The notes: generated by a model not told the origin, from the sequence alone. DNA of 64,000 bases from an uncultured Pseudomonadota bacterium (GCA_903835655.1 CAILNT010000056.1:62001-126000), one strand, 5' to 3'. Shown: positions 29,709 through 39,938, counted from the first letter of the stretch. A program made the numbers and translations.

Positions 29709-30311
29709 TTGAGGCTCTCCTCGCATCCGGCTAGCCGTATCCTGATCTACCTCCTGGCAGCCCTGGCAATCCCGGGGCTGCCTTTTTTTCTGCTGCCGCT
29801 ACTCCTGCTCATGGCCTGGGTCGGCGACTCTTCGCGTCAACCGTGGTCATTGATTTGGCGTACACGCTGGCTGTTGCTGGTGATGTTCCTGGGGTACGGC
29901 TTCAGCCTGCCTGGTGATCCCGCCCTGGCTTGGTTGGGTGCTTACTCGCCCAGTCAGGCTGGATTGTTGCGCGGCGGCCAGCAGGCACTGCGCCTGCTGC
30001 TGTTGCTGCTTTGGCTCGACGTCCTGGTGCTGCGTATGCCTACTCCCGCGCTCATGGCCGGTGTCTATATCCTGTTGCGGCCGCTCACCCGGCTGGGCCT
30101 GGATGTGGAACGCGCCGCCTTGCGTCTGGGCTTGACGCTGCGTGCCATAGAAGGCCTGGAGCGAGGGCGGGGCAATCTGCGCCGACTCTTCGCCGAGGAA
30201 CTCGGCGCCGAGTTGCCGACCACGGTCAGTCTGGAAGTCGAACCCCTGCGCCTCCTCGATCTGGCGCTGCCCGTCTGCATCGCCACCATGCTGCTATGGC
30301 TCAACGCATAG
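29709..30311 (+). CDS. EcfT/CbiQ-like transmembrane protein
   Basis: A 200-aa integral membrane protein with an N-terminal hydrophobic cluster (about 10-36), further helices around 54-65, 90-105 and 115-130, and a final helix at the C-terminus. The cytoplasmic segment with RAALRLGLTLRAIEGLERGR resembles the coupling helices of EcfT/CbiQ proteins. It has no ATPase or substrate-binding partner next to it, so a transport role is unproven. Homologues between fimV and truA occur in related betaproteobacteria. The start appears to be TTG at 29709, six bases after the fimV stop; the ribosome binding site is weak. Confidence 0.65.
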   Translation: MRLSSHPASRILIYLLAALAIPGLPFFLLPLLLLMAWVGDSSRQPWSLIWRTRWLLLVMFLGYGFSLPGDPALAWLGAYSPSQAGLLRGGQQALRLLLLLLWLDVLVLRMPTPALMAGVYILLRPLTRLGLDVERAALRLGLTLRAIEGLERGRGNLRRLFAEELGAELPTTVSLEVEPLRLLDLALPVCIATMLLWLNA

Positions 30312-31087
30312 CCCTGGGCCTGGAATACGACGGCCGCGGCTTCCACGGCTGGCAGACCCAGCCTGACGGCAATACCGTGCAGGATCACCTGGAGCGCGCG
30401 CTGGCCGTGATCCACGGTGCGCCGGTCGCGACCACCACCGCCGGGCGCACGGATGCCGGCGTGCACGCCAGCGCCCAGGTCGTCCATTTCGACGCCGTCC
30501 ACGCCCGTCCAGAGCAGGCCTGGGTGCGCGGGGTCAACGCGCATCTGCCAACGGGCGTCACGGTGCTTTGGGCGCGTGCGGTGCCCGTGGATTTTCACGC
30601 GCGCTTCTCCGCTCGCGAGCGGCTGTACCGTTACTATCTGCTCAACCGTCCCGCACGCCCGGCCCTGTTGGCCGGACGGGCAGGGTGGGTACATGGCCCA
30701 CTCGACGAGGCGGCCATGAATCGTGGGGCCGCTTATCTGCTGGGCAGCCACGATTTCTCCGCCTTTCGTGCCGCCGAGTGCCAGGCGCGAACCCCGGTCC
30801 GCGACCTGCGCGAAGCCAGCACCACCCGTTCGGGCGAGATGCTGACCATGCAATTCCGCGCCAATGCCTTTCTGCACCACCAGGTGCGCAATCTGGTCGG
30901 CGCCCTGGTTTGGGTGGGCTTGGGGCGGCGCCCTCCGGAATGGCTGGCCGAGGTGCTGGATAGCCGCGACCGCCATCGCGCCGCCGCCACCTTCGTCCCG
31001 GATGGCCTCTATCTGGCCGGGGTGGATTACGATTCACGCTTCGAATTGCCGCTCCCGTCAACGTCTCCTCTCTCACCGTTGAAATGA
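30296..31087 (+). CDS. truA: tRNA pseudouridine(38-40) synthase
   Basis: TruA, 263 aa, modifies U38-U40 in tRNA anticodon stems. The catalytic aspartate is Asp53 in GRTDAGVHASAQVVHF, and FRANAFLHHQVRNLVGALV is the typical C-terminal block. The ATG at 30296 gives the family N-terminus (MAQRIALGLEYDGRGFHGWQ) and overlaps the membrane-protein gene by 16 bases. It ends in an ATGA overlap with trpF. Confidence 0.97.
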   Translation: MAQRIALGLEYDGRGFHGWQTQPDGNTVQDHLERALAVIHGAPVATTTAGRTDAGVHASAQVVHFDAVHARPEQAWVRGVNAHLPTGVTVLWARAVPVDFHARFSARERLYRYYLLNRPARPALLAGRAGWVHGPLDEAAMNRGAAYLLGSHDFSAFRAAECQARTPVRDLREASTTRSGEMLTMQFRANAFLHHQVRNLVGALVWVGLGRRPPEWLAEVLDSRDRHRAAATFVPDGLYLAGVDYDSRFELPLPSTSPLSPLK

Positions 31088-31728
31088 CTCGAATCAAGAT
31101 CTGCGGCATCACCCGTGTTGAAGATGGGCTCGCCGCCGCCCACGCCGGCGCCGACGCAATCGGCCTGGTCTTCGTGGCCTCGAGCCCGCGCCACATCACG
31201 CCTGGGCGTGCGCGCGAGATCGTCTGCGCCTTGCCGCCCTTCGTCGCCACGGTCGCTCTGTTCGTCAATCCCGCCGCCGCCGAGGTGGAAGCCGTATTGA
31301 AAAGCGTGCGGCCGGATGTGTTGCAATTCCATGGAGAGGAGTCCGCGGCCTTCTGCCGTTCCTTCGGCGTGCCTTATCTCAAGGGCTTCCGGGTGAGGCC
31401 GGGGGGCGATTTGCTACAATCCGTCTCTTTTTACGGCGACGCACAGGGCTGGTTGCTCGATGCGTGGAGCGAAACCGCACACGGCGGCACCGGGGAATCC
31501 TTCGACTGGGCGCTGATTCCGCGAGACTTGCCCAGGCCGGTGTTGCTCGCCGGCGGCTTGACACCTGCCAACGTCGCCGCCGCCGTGCGCCAGGTTCGCC
31601 CCTGGGCGGTGGATGTTTCCAGCGGCGTGGAAGCCGGGGATGGCAAAGCCAAGGGAATAAAGGACACGGCACGGATCGCCGCCTTCATCAAAGAGGTTGA
31701 AAACGTTGACTTACAGCTATCCAGATAA
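31084..31728 (+). CDS. trpF: Phosphoribosylanthranilate isomerase
   Basis: TrpF, 214 aa, a TIM-barrel enzyme of tryptophan synthesis. Motifs: [20 protein letters not shown] with the catalytic cysteine, [21 protein letters not shown], and the phosphate-binding [10 protein letters not shown] plus [16 protein letters not shown]. It opens the trpF-trpB-trpA block; the other trp genes are elsewhere, a split typical of betaproteobacteria. It overlaps trpB by about 30 bases. A TACAAT hexamer near 31415 within the gene could be a -10 box for trpB, but no clear -35 is seen. Confidence 0.97.
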   Translation: MTRIKICGITRVEDGLAAAHAGADAIGLVFVASSPRHITPGRAREIVCALPPFVATVALFVNPAAAEVEAVLKSVRPDVLQFHGEESAAFCRSFGVPYLKGFRVRPGGDLLQSVSFYGDAQGWLLDAWSETAHGGTGESFDWALIPRDLPRPVLLAGGLTPANVAAAVRQVRPWAVDVSSGVEAGDGKAKGIKDTARIAAFIKEVENVDLQLSR

Positions 31729-32905
31729 GGGCGGCCACTTCGGCCCCTATGGCGGTATCTACATGGCCGAGACCTTGATCCCGGCGGTGGAAGAACTGTG
31801 CCAGCAGTATTTGCGCTTCCGCGACGATCCCGAGTTCAAGGCCGAGTTTGCCCATGAGCTGAAGCATTACGTCGGCCGTCCCAGCCCCATCTACCACGCC
31901 AAACGCCTGTCCGACAGTCTGGGCGGCGCTCAGATCTACCTGAAGCGGGAAGACCTGAACCACACCGGCGCCCACAAGATCAACAACGCCATCGGCCAGG
32001 CGCTCCTGGCGCGCCGCATGGGTAAGAAGCGGGTGATCGCCGAGACCGGCGCCGGCATGCATGGTGTGGCCACGGCCACGGTGGCGGCACGCTTCGGCAT
32101 GGAGTGCGTCGTCTACATGGGTGCCGAGGACATCCAGCGCCAAGCTCCCAACGTGTTCCGCATGAAGCTCCTGGGCGCCACGGTGGTGCCGGTGGAAAGC
32201 GGTTCGCGCACCTTGAAGGACGCCTGCAACGAGGCGATCCGCGACTGGGTCACCAACGTGGAGACCACCTTCTACATCTTCGGTACGGCGGCCGGCCCTC
32301 ACCCCTATCCGATGATGGTGCGCGACTTTCAGTGCGTCATCGGCGATGAGGCGAAGGTGCAGATGCCGGAGCTGATCGGGCGCCAGCCGGATGCCGTGAT
32401 CGCCTGCGTCGGCGGCGGCTCCAACGCCATCGGCCTGTTTCATCCCTACATCGAGTTGGAGGGGGTACAGATCATAGGCGTCGAGGCGGGGGGCTACGGC
32501 CTGGCCACCGGCAAGCACGCCGCGCCCCTGAGCGCGGATGCCAAGGTGGGCGTGCTGCACGGCAACAAGGTGTATTTGATGCAGGATGCGGACGGCCAGA
32601 TCGTCGAGACCCATTCCATCTCCGCCGGTCTGGACTACCCCGGCGTCGGCCCCGAACATTGCCTGCTGAAGGACCTGGGACGCGCCCAGTACGTGGCCAT
32701 AGCCGACGACGAGGCCCTGGCGGCCTTCGACGCCCTGTGCCGCTACGAGGGCATCATCCCGGCCCTGGAATCCAGCCACGCCTTGGCCTACGCCATGAAG
32801 ATCGCGCCCGCCCTGGCCAAGGATAAAGTGCTGTTGGTGAACCTTTCCGGGCGTGGCGACAAAGATATGAATACCGTCGCCCGCATCAAGGGCATCACGC
32901 TATGA
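31697..32905 (+). CDS. trpB: Tryptophan synthase beta subunit
   Basis: TrpB of about 400 aa condenses indole with serine using PLP. The Schiff-base lysine lies in [10 protein letters not shown] (residue 94 from this start), with [18 protein letters not shown] and the PLP phosphate loop [11 protein letters not shown]. Start choice is uncertain: TTG at 31697 gives [13 protein letters not shown] but touches AGAGG directly, whereas TTG at 31706 leaves a better nine-base spacing and starts [10 protein letters not shown]. trpA begins four bases before the stop. Confidence 0.97.
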   Translation: MKTLTYSYPDKGGHFGPYGGIYMAETLIPAVEELCQQYLRFRDDPEFKAEFAHELKHYVGRPSPIYHAKRLSDSLGGAQIYLKREDLNHTGAHKINNAIGQALLARRMGKKRVIAETGAGMHGVATATVAARFGMECVVYMGAEDIQRQAPNVFRMKLLGATVVPVESGSRTLKDACNEAIRDWVTNVETTFYIFGTAAGPHPYPMMVRDFQCVIGDEAKVQMPELIGRQPDAVIACVGGGSNAIGLFHPYIELEGVQIIGVEAGGYGLATGKHAAPLSADAKVGVLHGNKVYLMQDADGQIVETHSISAGLDYPGVGPEHCLLKDLGRAQYVAIADDEALAAFDALCRYEGIIPALESSHALAYAMKIAPALAKDKVLLVNLSGRGDKDMNTVARIKGITL

Positions 32906-33732
32906 ACGCGTCTATGAATCCCCCCGTGAACCGTATCCAAGCCACTTTCGACCGGCTCAAGAGCCAGGGCCGCCGTGCCCTGATCCCCTTCATCACGGCG
33001 GGTGATCCCTCGCTGGCCGCCACCGTGCCCCTGCTGCATGCCCTGGTGGAAGCCGGTGCCGACGTGCTGGAGCTGGGCGTGCCGTTCTCCGACCCCATGG
33101 CGGACGGTCCCACCATCCAGCGCGCCTCGGAGCGTGCGCTCAAGCAGGGCATGACCCTGCGCGGCGTGCTGGCCATGGTGGCGGAGTTCCGCAAGATAGA
33201 CGCCACCACCCCTGTGGTGCTGATGGGCTACGGCAATCCCATCGAGGCCATGGGCTGGGATGCGTTTGCGCAACGCTGCTCGGAAGTCGGCGTGGACGGC
33301 GTGCTGACCGTGGACTTCCCTCCGGAGGAGAGTTCTGATGCCTTCCTGCATCTACAGCGCCACGACATCGCCCCCATCTTCCTGCTGGCGCCCACCACCA
33401 ACGCGGAACGCATCCGGCAGGTGGCGAAGCTGGCGCGAGGTTACGTCTACTACGTGTCGCTCAAGGGCGTGACCGGAGCCGGCAACCTGGACATTGCGGG
33501 TATCGCCGCGAAATTGCCACAACTGCGCGAGTACATCAGCCTGCCCATCGGCGTGGGTTTCGGCATCCGTGACGCGGAAACGGCCAGGCTGGTGGCCGAG
33601 GTGGCGGACGCGGTGGTGATCGGTTCGCGCATCGTCGAGGAAATCGAAGCCTCCGCAGCCGATTCGATGCTCGATAATGTGAAACATTTTGTGGCCGGCG
33701 TGCGCGCCGCCCTGGACAAGGAGATGTCATGA
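32902..33732 (+). CDS. trpA: Tryptophan synthase alpha subunit
   Basis: TrpA, 276 aa, cleaves indole-3-glycerol phosphate and channels indole to TrpB. Both acid residues of the active site are in place: the glutamate in [18 protein letters not shown] and the aspartate in [16 protein letters not shown] and IGVGFGIRD contribute the phosphate site. It overlaps trpB and accD by four bases each (ATGA), so the three are translated as a unit. Confidence 0.98.
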   Translation: MNASMNPPVNRIQATFDRLKSQGRRALIPFITAGDPSLAATVPLLHALVEAGADVLELGVPFSDPMADGPTIQRASERALKQGMTLRGVLAMVAEFRKIDATTPVVLMGYGNPIEAMGWDAFAQRCSEVGVDGVLTVDFPPEESSDAFLHLQRHDIAPIFLLAPTTNAERIRQVAKLARGYVYYVSLKGVTGAGNLDIAGIAAKLPQLREYISLPIGVGFGIRDAETARLVAEVADAVVIGSRIVEEIEASAADSMLDNVKHFVAGVRAALDKEMS

Positions 33733-34598
33733 GCTGGTTCCAGAAACTCATTCCCCCCAAGATCAAGCGGCGTGTCGACGAGGCGACCAAGAAGGTCGTA
33801 CCCGAGGGCGTGTGGAGCAAGTGCCCCTCTTGTGACGCGGTGCTCTACGCCGCGGACCTGGACCTCGGCTTGCACGTCTGCCCGCAATGCAATCACCATC
33901 TGCGCATCGGTGCGCGCAGACGGCTGGATCTGTTGCTCGACGAGGAAGGGCGCGTCGAGATCGGCGCCAATGTCCTGCCCATGGACGTGCTCAAGTTCAA
34001 GGACAGCAAGCGCTATGCGGACCGGCTGACCGATGCCACGCGGGAGACCGAGGAGAAGGATGCGCTGGTGGTCATGGAAGGGCGCATGCATGGCGTTCCG
34101 GTGACGCTGGCGGCCTTCGAGTTTCGCTTCATGGGCGGCTCCATGGGGGCTGTGGTGGGCGAGCGTTTCGTGCGCGGCGTCGAGGCCTCGATCCGCGACA
34201 AGAAACCCTTCATCTGCGTTTCCGCCAGCGGCGGCGCGCGCATGCAGGAGGGCCTGATGTCGCTCATGCAGATGGCCAAGACATCGGCGGCGCTGACGCA
34301 GCTATCCGCCAATCGCCTGCCCTTCATCTCGGTGCTGACCGATCCGACGATGGGGGGGGTTTCTGCCAGCTTCGCCATGTTGGGCGATGTGATCGTGGCC
34401 GAGCCTCGCGCGCTGATCGGTTTTGCCGGGCCGCGCGTGATCGAACAGACCGTGCGCGAAACCTTGCCGGAAGGTTTCCAGCGCGCCGAATTTCTCGTGG
34501 AACACGGTGCGGTCGATCGCATCATCGACCGCCGCGAGATGAAACGGGCTCTATCCCGCTTATGCGCGCAACTCGCGCGCAAGCCTTCGCCAAACTAG
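33729..34598 (+). CDS. accD: Acetyl-CoA carboxylase carboxyltransferase subunit beta
   Basis: AccD, 289 aa, partner of AccA. The N-terminal four-cysteine zinc ribbon is intact ([20 protein letters not shown], then CPQC), followed by the crotonase-like domain with [13 protein letters not shown] and [11 protein letters not shown]. The position between trpA and folC is conserved across many proteobacteria. accA lies 33 kb away at the window's left end. Confidence 0.98.
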   Translation: MSWFQKLIPPKIKRRVDEATKKVVPEGVWSKCPSCDAVLYAADLDLGLHVCPQCNHHLRIGARRRLDLLLDEEGRVEIGANVLPMDVLKFKDSKRYADRLTDATRETEEKDALVVMEGRMHGVPVTLAAFEFRFMGGSMGAVVGERFVRGVEASIRDKKPFICVSASGGARMQEGLMSLMQMAKTSAALTQLSANRLPFISVLTDPTMGGVSASFAMLGDVIVAEPRALIGFAGPRVIEQTVRETLPEGFQRAEFLVEHGAVDRIIDRREMKRALSRLCAQLARKPSPN

Positions 34599-34601
34599 CC
34601 T

Positions 34602-35873
34602 TTGTCTCCCGACCCGGGTGAGTTGAACGGCTGGTTGGCGCTACTCGAAGCCCGCAACCGCACCACCATCGTGCTCGGCCTGGACCGGGTTCGCGTGGTG
34701 GCCGCCCGGTTGGCGCCTGCGGTGCTCGATCCGGTATTTCCCTTGATTACGGTGGCCGGCACCAACGGCAAGGGTTCCGTGTGCGCTTATCTGGAAGGCA
34801 CACTCGATGCGGCGGGGTATCGCGTCGGCTGCTATACGTCGCCGCATCTGCTGCGCTACAACGAGCGGGTCAGGATTGCTGGTCGCGAGGCCAGCGACGC
34901 CGACCTGTGCCGCGCCTTCCGCGCGGTGGAAACCGCTCGCGGCGATACCCCGCTGACCTATTTCGAGCAGGGCACGCTGGCGGCGATGTGGCTGTTCCAG
35001 GACGCGGGCATCGACGTCGCGGTCCTGGAAGTGGGCCTGGGCGGACGTCTGGATGCGGTGAACCTGTGGGATGCCGATGTCGCCGTGGTGAGCAGCGTCG
35101 ACCTCGATCACCAGGCTTACCTGGGCGACACCCGCGAGGCGATCGGCTTCGAGAAGGCCGGCATCTTCCGAAGCCGGTGCCCGGCCATCTGCGGGGACGC
35201 GGATCCTCCGGTCAGCCTGATCGGTTACGCAAACAGCGTCGGCGCCGATCTGCTGCGCCTGGGGACGGAGATCCGCGTCGAAATCACCGATGTCTCCTGG
35301 ACCTGCCGAGTGGGTGACACCGTGTTACCTGCCTTGCCGCGACCGGCGATGCATGGGGCGCACCAATTTGCCAACGCCGCTTGTGCCATCGCCGCCTTGC
35401 ATACCCTGCGCCAGCGCCTGCCGGTGACCCTGCGGGCGATCCGCACGGGCCTGGCGCTGGCACGCCTGCCTGGACGCTTCCATGTAGTGGGCCAGGCGCC
35501 GCTGCGCATTCTCGATGTCGCCCACAACCCGCATGCCGCGCGCGCACTGGCGGCGAATCTGGCTGCCTTGCCCGCAGGGGGAAAAATCCTTGCCGTCTTC
35601 GCCATGCTGGCCGACAAGGAGGTGGATGGCGTGATCGCTCCGCTTGCCCACCATATCGACTTCTGGCATGTGGCGGGACTGGCCGGGCCACGCGGGTTGG
35701 CGGGCACGGACCTGGGTTCGAGTCTGGCTGCGCGTTCGCTGGCCTGCCAGGTGCATGTCGATGTGGCCACGGCCTGGGCAGCGGCGTGCCGACAGGCGGA
35801 ACCGGCTGATACAATCGCCGTTTTTGGTTCCTTCCACACCGTGGCTGAAGTGATGGCTACTATCGCACCCTAA
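34602..35873 (+). CDS. folC: Folylpolyglutamate synthase / dihydrofolate synthase
   Basis: FolC, 423 aa, a Mur-ligase-fold enzyme that adds glutamate to dihydropteroate and folates. It shows the P-loop TVAGTNGKGSVCAYLE, YTSPHLLRYNERVRI, VGLGGRLDAVNLW and the C-terminal DVAHNPHAARALAANL. The first codon is probably TTG at 34602, three bases after the accD stop; a TTG at 34623 is an alternative. A TACAAT sequence near 35810, inside the 3' end, could be part of a promoter for the dedD-cvpA-purF genes, but this is weak. Confidence 0.95.
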   Translation: MSPDPGELNGWLALLEARNRTTIVLGLDRVRVVAARLAPAVLDPVFPLITVAGTNGKGSVCAYLEGTLDAAGYRVGCYTSPHLLRYNERVRIAGREASDADLCRAFRAVETARGDTPLTYFEQGTLAAMWLFQDAGIDVAVLEVGLGGRLDAVNLWDADVAVVSSVDLDHQAYLGDTREAIGFEKAGIFRSRCPAICGDADPPVSLIGYANSVGADLLRLGTEIRVEITDVSWTCRVGDTVLPALPRPAMHGAHQFANAACAIAALHTLRQRLPVTLRAIRTGLALARLPGRFHVVGQAPLRILDVAHNPHAARALAANLAALPAGGKILAVFAMLADKEVDGVIAPLAHHIDFWHVAGLAGPRGLAGTDLGSSLAARSLACQVHVDVATAWAAACRQAEPADTIAVFGSFHTVAEVMATIAP

Positions 35874-35882
35874 CGAACCCGC

Positions 35883-36644
35883 ATGGCTGACATTTCCGCG
35901 ACCCAGGATGCTGCGACCCAGGACCAGATGACCTTGCGTCGTCGCGCCCGGCGACGTCTGGTGGGGGCCATCGCGATCGCGCTTGCCGCCGTGCTGATCC
36001 TGCCCATGCTGTTCGATCCCGAGCCCAGGCCGCTGGGGCCCGATGTGGATATCCGTATTCCCGCACCCAGTACCCCCTTCGAGGCGCTCCCCGCGGCGCC
36101 TGCCCACCCCGCGGTCGCCGCGAAGGAAGTCCCGCCTCAGGAGGCCGAACCGACGCTGTCGGTGGTGGCCGAGGCGAACAAGGCGGCGGGGCCGGAAGTC
36201 GCCAGCATCGAGCCACAGACCCTTGTGGCCGCGCGGAAGAAGGCTGCGGAGCAGGCGTCCGAGGGTGAAGCGGCTGCCAAAGCCGCGAACCGGAAGGGAA
36301 ACGGCGAGAAGCCCGGCGCTCAAGAGGCCGAGCAGCCCAAGCCCGTCGAAAAAACCAAGCCCGTTGAAAAGGCCAAGCCCGTTGAAAAGGCCAAGCCCCT
36401 GCCCAAGCCCAGCGGGCCCTTCGCCAGCCATGGTTTTTATCTGCAACTGGGTGTTTTCGCCAGCGCCAGCAATGCCGGACAGCTGCGGGAGAAGGTCGAA
36501 GAAGCCGGTTTCAAGGTCGATCTACTCACTTCCAACGACCAATACCGGGTGAGGGTGGGTCCGTTCCCGGAAAGGGAGCGTGCCCAGGAAGTCCAGTCCA
36601 GGCTCAAGGCCCATGGCTTTACCTCGGTTTTGCTCGGACCCTGA
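35883..36644 (+). CDS. dedD: DedD-like SPOR-domain protein
   Basis: A 253-aa inner-membrane protein: cytoplasmic N-terminus rich in Arg, one transmembrane helix at about 21-40 (LVGAIAIALAAVLILPMLF), a long Ala/Glu/Pro/Lys linker and a C-terminal SPOR domain from about residue 180 (GFYLQLGVFASASNAGQLRE). DedD is a division protein that binds septal glycan strands. The folC-dedD-cvpA-purF order is the same as in E. coli, which supports the name. The linker contains three KPVEK-type repeats. Confidence 0.9.
   Translation: MADISATQDAATQDQMTLRRRARRRLVGAIAIALAAVLILPMLFDPEPRPLGPDVDIRIPAPSTPFEALPAAPAHPAVAAKEVPPQEAEPTLSVVAEANKAAGPEVASIEPQTLVAARKKAAEQASEGEAAAKAANRKGNGEKPGAQEAEQPKPVEKTKPVEKAKPVEKAKPLPKPSGPFASHGFYLQLGVFASASNAGQLREKVEEAGFKVDLLTSNDQYRVRVGPFPERERAQEVQSRLKAHGFTSVLLGP
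36342..36395 (+). repeat. Three 18-bp repeats in dedD linker
   Basis: Units at 36342-36359, 36360-36377 and 36378-36395 encode PVEKTK, PVEKAK and PVEKAK. The last two are identical in DNA, a likely slippage site in the periplasmic linker. Confidence 0.88.
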
Positions 36645-36651
36645 TGGCGCC

Positions 36652-37134
36652 ATGACCACGCCGGATCTGATCGCTCTCGGGATAGTCCTATTTTCTGGCA
36701 TCCGCGGCCTGATGCGCGGGCTGACACGCGAACTGCTCTCCTTGTTGTCCTGGTTCGCGGCCTTTTATGCTGCGAAGACCTTCTCGCCCTGGCTAGCACC
36801 CTGGCTGCCCGGCACACCGGGCCTGGCGCATGCCGCGGCGTTGCTGCTGATCTTCGTGGCCGTGCTGATCGCCGCCAGCCTGGTCGCCGCCACGCTGGGC
36901 GGCCTGGTCAGGATGGCGGGCCTGGGGCCTTATGACCGACTGCTGGGCGGCTTGTTCGGGAGCGCGCGCGGCGTCATGATCCTGCTGATGCTGACCCTGG
37001 TGGCCGGGCTGACCGCCCTGCCCAAGACCCAGGCCTGGCAGGCTTCCCTGATTCACGGCTACCTGGAACAGGCCGCCGCCAAGATCAAACCCTGGCTGCC
37101 CGCGGAACTGGCAGCCCTGATTCAATACCACTGA
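36652..37134 (+). CDS. cvpA: CvpA family membrane protein
   Basis: A 160-aa protein with about four transmembrane helices (around 6-20, 25-45, 60-85 and 100-120). CvpA was named for colicin V export but more generally supports envelope integrity. The ATG at 36652 follows the dedD stop by seven bases and gives the family N-terminus (TPDLIALGIVLFSGIRGLMR). It lies directly upstream of purF, as in most proteobacteria. Confidence 0.92.
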   Translation: MTTPDLIALGIVLFSGIRGLMRGLTRELLSLLSWFAAFYAAKTFSPWLAPWLPGTPGLAHAAALLLIFVAVLIAASLVAATLGGLVRMAGLGPYDRLLGGLFGSARGVMILLMLTLVAGLTALPKTQAWQASLIHGYLEQAAAKIKPWLPAELAALIQYH

Positions 37135-37144
37135 GGCCTAAACC

Positions 37145-38656
37145 ATGTGTGGCATCGTCGGCATCGTTTCCAGTCAGCCCGTCAACCAGCCGCTCTATGA
37201 CTCGCTGCAACTGCTGCAACACCGTGGCCAGGATGCCGCCGGCATCGTCACCATGGACGGCAGCATGTTCCACATGCACAAGAACTTGGGCATGGTGCGC
37301 GATGTCTTCCGCACCCGTGACATGCGTAATCTGTTGGGCAATACCGGCATCGCCCATGTCCGTTACCCCACGGCCGGCAGTGCTTCCAGCCCGGCCGAGG
37401 CGCAGCCTTTCTACGTCAATTCGCCGTTTGGCATCGTCCTCGCCCACAACGGCAACCTGACCAATACAGCGACCTTGCAGCGGGAACTGTTCATGGACGA
37501 CTTGCGCCATGTGAACACCGGTTCCGATTCGGAAGTGTTGCTCAACGTCCTCGCGCACGAGTTGCAGGAGGCCGTGCATGGGCACCGCCTCACCGTCGAC
37601 GATGTGTTCAACGCGGTCGTCGGCGTGCACCGGCGCTGCAAGGGGGCTTACGCAGTGGTGGCGATGATCGCCGGCTTCGGCCTGCTGGCCTTCCGCGATC
37701 CAAACGGCATCCGCCCCTTGCTGATTGGGCAGATGCAAGGCGATGCGGGAGAGTGGATCATCGCGTCCGAAAGCGTGGCGGCCGAACCGCTGGGCTACAA
37801 GGTGGTGCGCGATGTCTTGCCGGGCGAGGCGGTGTTGATCACCCTGGGCGGCGAGCTGCACAGCCGCCAGTGCGCGAGTGCGACCCGGTCCACACCCTGC
37901 ATCTTCGAATACGTCTATTTCGCCCGTCCTGATTCCATCATGGATGGCGCCTCGATCTACGAGGCACGCCTGCGCATGGGCGAATACCTGGCCGAGAAGA
38001 TCCTGCGCGACTTCAGCCACCTGCCCATAGACGTGGTCATCCCCATCCCGGACACCAGCCGGCCTTCCGCCTTGCAACTAGCCTCACGCCTGGGACTGCC
38101 GTACCGGGAAGGGTTCATCAAGAATCGTTACATCGGCCGCACCTTCATCATGCCGGGCCAGGCTTCGCGCAAGCGTTCGGTGCGGCAGAAGCTGAATGCC
38201 ATGCCGCTGGAGTTCAAGGACAGGAACGTGCTGTTGGTGGACGACTCGATCGTGCGTGGCACGACCAGCCGGGAAATCATCCAGATGGCGCGCGATGCCG
38301 GCGCCCGCGCGGTCTATTTCGCCTCCGCCAGCCCACCGGTGCGCTTCCCCAATGTCTATGGCATCGACATGCCCACGCGCTCGGAGTTGCTGGCCAATGG
38401 CCGCACGGACGAGGAAATCGCGAGCGAACTCGGCGCCGACGGGGTGATCTACCAAGATCTGCCCGATCTCATCGCCGCGGTGAAATCCGTACATCCGGCT
38501 TTCGAGCAGTTCGATGCCTCCTGTTTCGACGGCTGTTACGTCACCGGCGATGTCGATGAGGACTACCTTGCCCGACTGGAGGGGCAGAGGAACGGCGAAC
38601 TTCCCTTCGCTCCGACCACCCGGCAGATGGATCTGAATCTGGCGGGGAACGAGTAG
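37145..38656 (+). CDS. purF: Amidophosphoribosyltransferase
   Basis: PurF, 503 aa, transfers the glutamine amide to PRPP in the first committed purine step. The N-terminal nucleophile is Cys2 in MCGIVGI, exposed after removal of Met1. The PRPP loop is VLLVDDSIVRGTTSREIIQM, and IPDTSRPSALQLA is characteristic. With purA upstream, the window contains two separate purine genes. Confidence 0.98.
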   Translation: MCGIVGIVSSQPVNQPLYDSLQLLQHRGQDAAGIVTMDGSMFHMHKNLGMVRDVFRTRDMRNLLGNTGIAHVRYPTAGSASSPAEAQPFYVNSPFGIVLAHNGNLTNTATLQRELFMDDLRHVNTGSDSEVLLNVLAHELQEAVHGHRLTVDDVFNAVVGVHRRCKGAYAVVAMIAGFGLLAFRDPNGIRPLLIGQMQGDAGEWIIASESVAAEPLGYKVVRDVLPGEAVLITLGGELHSRQCASATRSTPCIFEYVYFARPDSIMDGASIYEARLRMGEYLAEKILRDFSHLPIDVVIPIPDTSRPSALQLASRLGLPYREGFIKNRYIGRTFIMPGQASRKRSVRQKLNAMPLEFKDRNVLLVDDSIVRGTTSREIIQMARDAGARAVYFASASPPVRFPNVYGIDMPTRSELLANGRTDEEIASELGADGVIYQDLPDLIAAVKSVHPAFEQFDASCFDGCYVTGDVDEDYLARLEGQRNGELPFAPTTRQMDLNLAGNE

Positions 38657-38718
38657 CGCGATGCCGCGTGCAGCGCCGGCTTCCAGCCGGCCGTTTCACC
38701 GTTAACCAGGAGACCGAC

Positions 38719-39900
38719 ATGATTCCGGAACAAGCATTCCAGCCTGAGACCCTTGCGGTTCGCGCGGGCACCCAGCGCAGCCAGTTCAACGAACACGCCG
38801 AGGCGATGTATCTCACCTCCAGTTTCGTCTTCGGCAGCGCGGCCGAGGCCGCCGCGCGCTTCTCCGGCGCCGAGGCCGGACCGATCTACGCCCGTTTCAC
38901 CAACCCCGGCGTTACCATGTTCGAGGAGCGCCTGGCCGCCCTCGAAGGCGCGGAGCGTTGCGTGGCCTTCGCTTCCGGCATGGCGGCCATCCTCGCCACG
39001 GTGATGGGCCTGATGAAAGCCGGCGAGCATGTGGTGGCCTCGCGTTCCATCTTCGGTTCGACGGTGCAACTGTTCAGCAACGTCCTCGGCCGTTTCGGCG
39101 TCGAGACGACTTTCGTCTCGCCCACCGATCCGGAGGAATGGCGCGCGGCAGTGCGACCCAATACCCGGTTGTTCTTCGTCGAGTCGCCCTCCAACCCTCT
39201 CACCGAAGTCAGCGACATCCGCCGGCTTGCCGACATCGCGCACGCGCACTGCGCCTGGTTGGCCGTGGATAACTGCTTCTGTACGCCGATCCTGCAACAG
39301 CCCTTGCAACTTGGCGCCGACATTGTCATCCACTCCGCCACCAAATACCTGGATGGGCAGGGACGGGTGTTGGGCGGCGCCGTGCTGGGTGGTAAGGATT
39401 TGATGGAAGGCGTGTACACCTTCCTGCGCACGGCAGGCCCCACGCTCTCTGCGTTCAATGCCTGGGTGCTGCACCGGGGGTTGGAAACCCTGCATCTGCG
39501 CATGCAGGCGCATTCGGCCAACGCCCTGGAACTGGCGACCTGGCTGTCCGGGCACCCCAAGGTGAGCCGCGTGCTCTATCCCGGCCTGCCCTCGCACCCG
39601 CAACATGAATTGGCGATGCGGCAACAAAAGACGGGCGGGGGCATCGTCGCTTTCGAAGTCGTCGGTGGCAAGGATGCAGCCTGGCAAGTGGTCGATGCCA
39701 CCCGGCTGCTCTCCATCACGGCCAATCTGGGGGACACCCGCAGCACCATCACCCATCCCGCCAGCACCACCCACAGTCGCATGAGCCCGGAGCAACGCGC
39801 CGCCGCTGGCATCGGCGACGGACTCCTGCGCATCGCGGTGGGCCTGGAGGCCGTGGCGGATTTGCGGCACGACCTGGCGCGCGGTCTCGACGCTCTGTAG
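38719..39900 (+). CDS. metZ: O-succinylhomoserine sulfhydrylase
   Basis: The 393-aa protein is a Cys/Met-metabolism PLP enzyme. The Schiff-base lysine is in HSATKYLDGQGRVLGGAV, and YARFTNPGVTMFEERLAALE and ESPSNPLTEV match the MetZ subgroup that follows purF in Pseudomonas and many betaproteobacteria. It makes homocysteine directly from O-succinylhomoserine and sulfide. I choose ATG 38719, preceded by CCAGGAGA, not an earlier ATG at 38668. A related substrate preference (O-acetylhomoserine) cannot be excluded. Confidence 0.93.
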   Translation: MIPEQAFQPETLAVRAGTQRSQFNEHAEAMYLTSSFVFGSAAEAAARFSGAEAGPIYARFTNPGVTMFEERLAALEGAERCVAFASGMAAILATVMGLMKAGEHVVASRSIFGSTVQLFSNVLGRFGVETTFVSPTDPEEWRAAVRPNTRLFFVESPSNPLTEVSDIRRLADIAHAHCAWLAVDNCFCTPILQQPLQLGADIVIHSATKYLDGQGRVLGGAVLGGKDLMEGVYTFLRTAGPTLSAFNAWVLHRGLETLHLRMQAHSANALELATWLSGHPKVSRVLYPGLPSHPQHELAMRQQKTGGGIVAFEVVGGKDAAWQVVDATRLLSITANLGDTRSTITHPASTTHSRMSPEQRAAAGIGDGLLRIAVGLEAVADLRHDLARGLDAL

Positions 39901-39918
39901 ATTCCGGGATGTCGTGTA

Positions 39919-39938
39919 GGGGCGCCCATGAGTGCCCC
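39919..39938. repeat. Short GC hairpin downstream of metZ
   Basis: GGGGC (39919-39923) pairs with GCCCC (39934-39938) over a 10-base loop in the 158-base gap before the PAS kinase. The motif looks like half of a dispersed betaproteobacterial repeat. No T-run follows. Confidence 0.45.

Noticed and set aside
28326-29726. Minus-strand open frames across the acidic part of fimV
   Set aside because: Low-complexity antisense of GAA/GAG-rich codons; no start context and no recognisable domain.
31410-31420. TACAAT inside trpF as an internal promoter for trpB
   Set aside because: No acceptable -35 hexamer at 16-18 bases; trpF and trpB overlap, so coupled translation explains expression.
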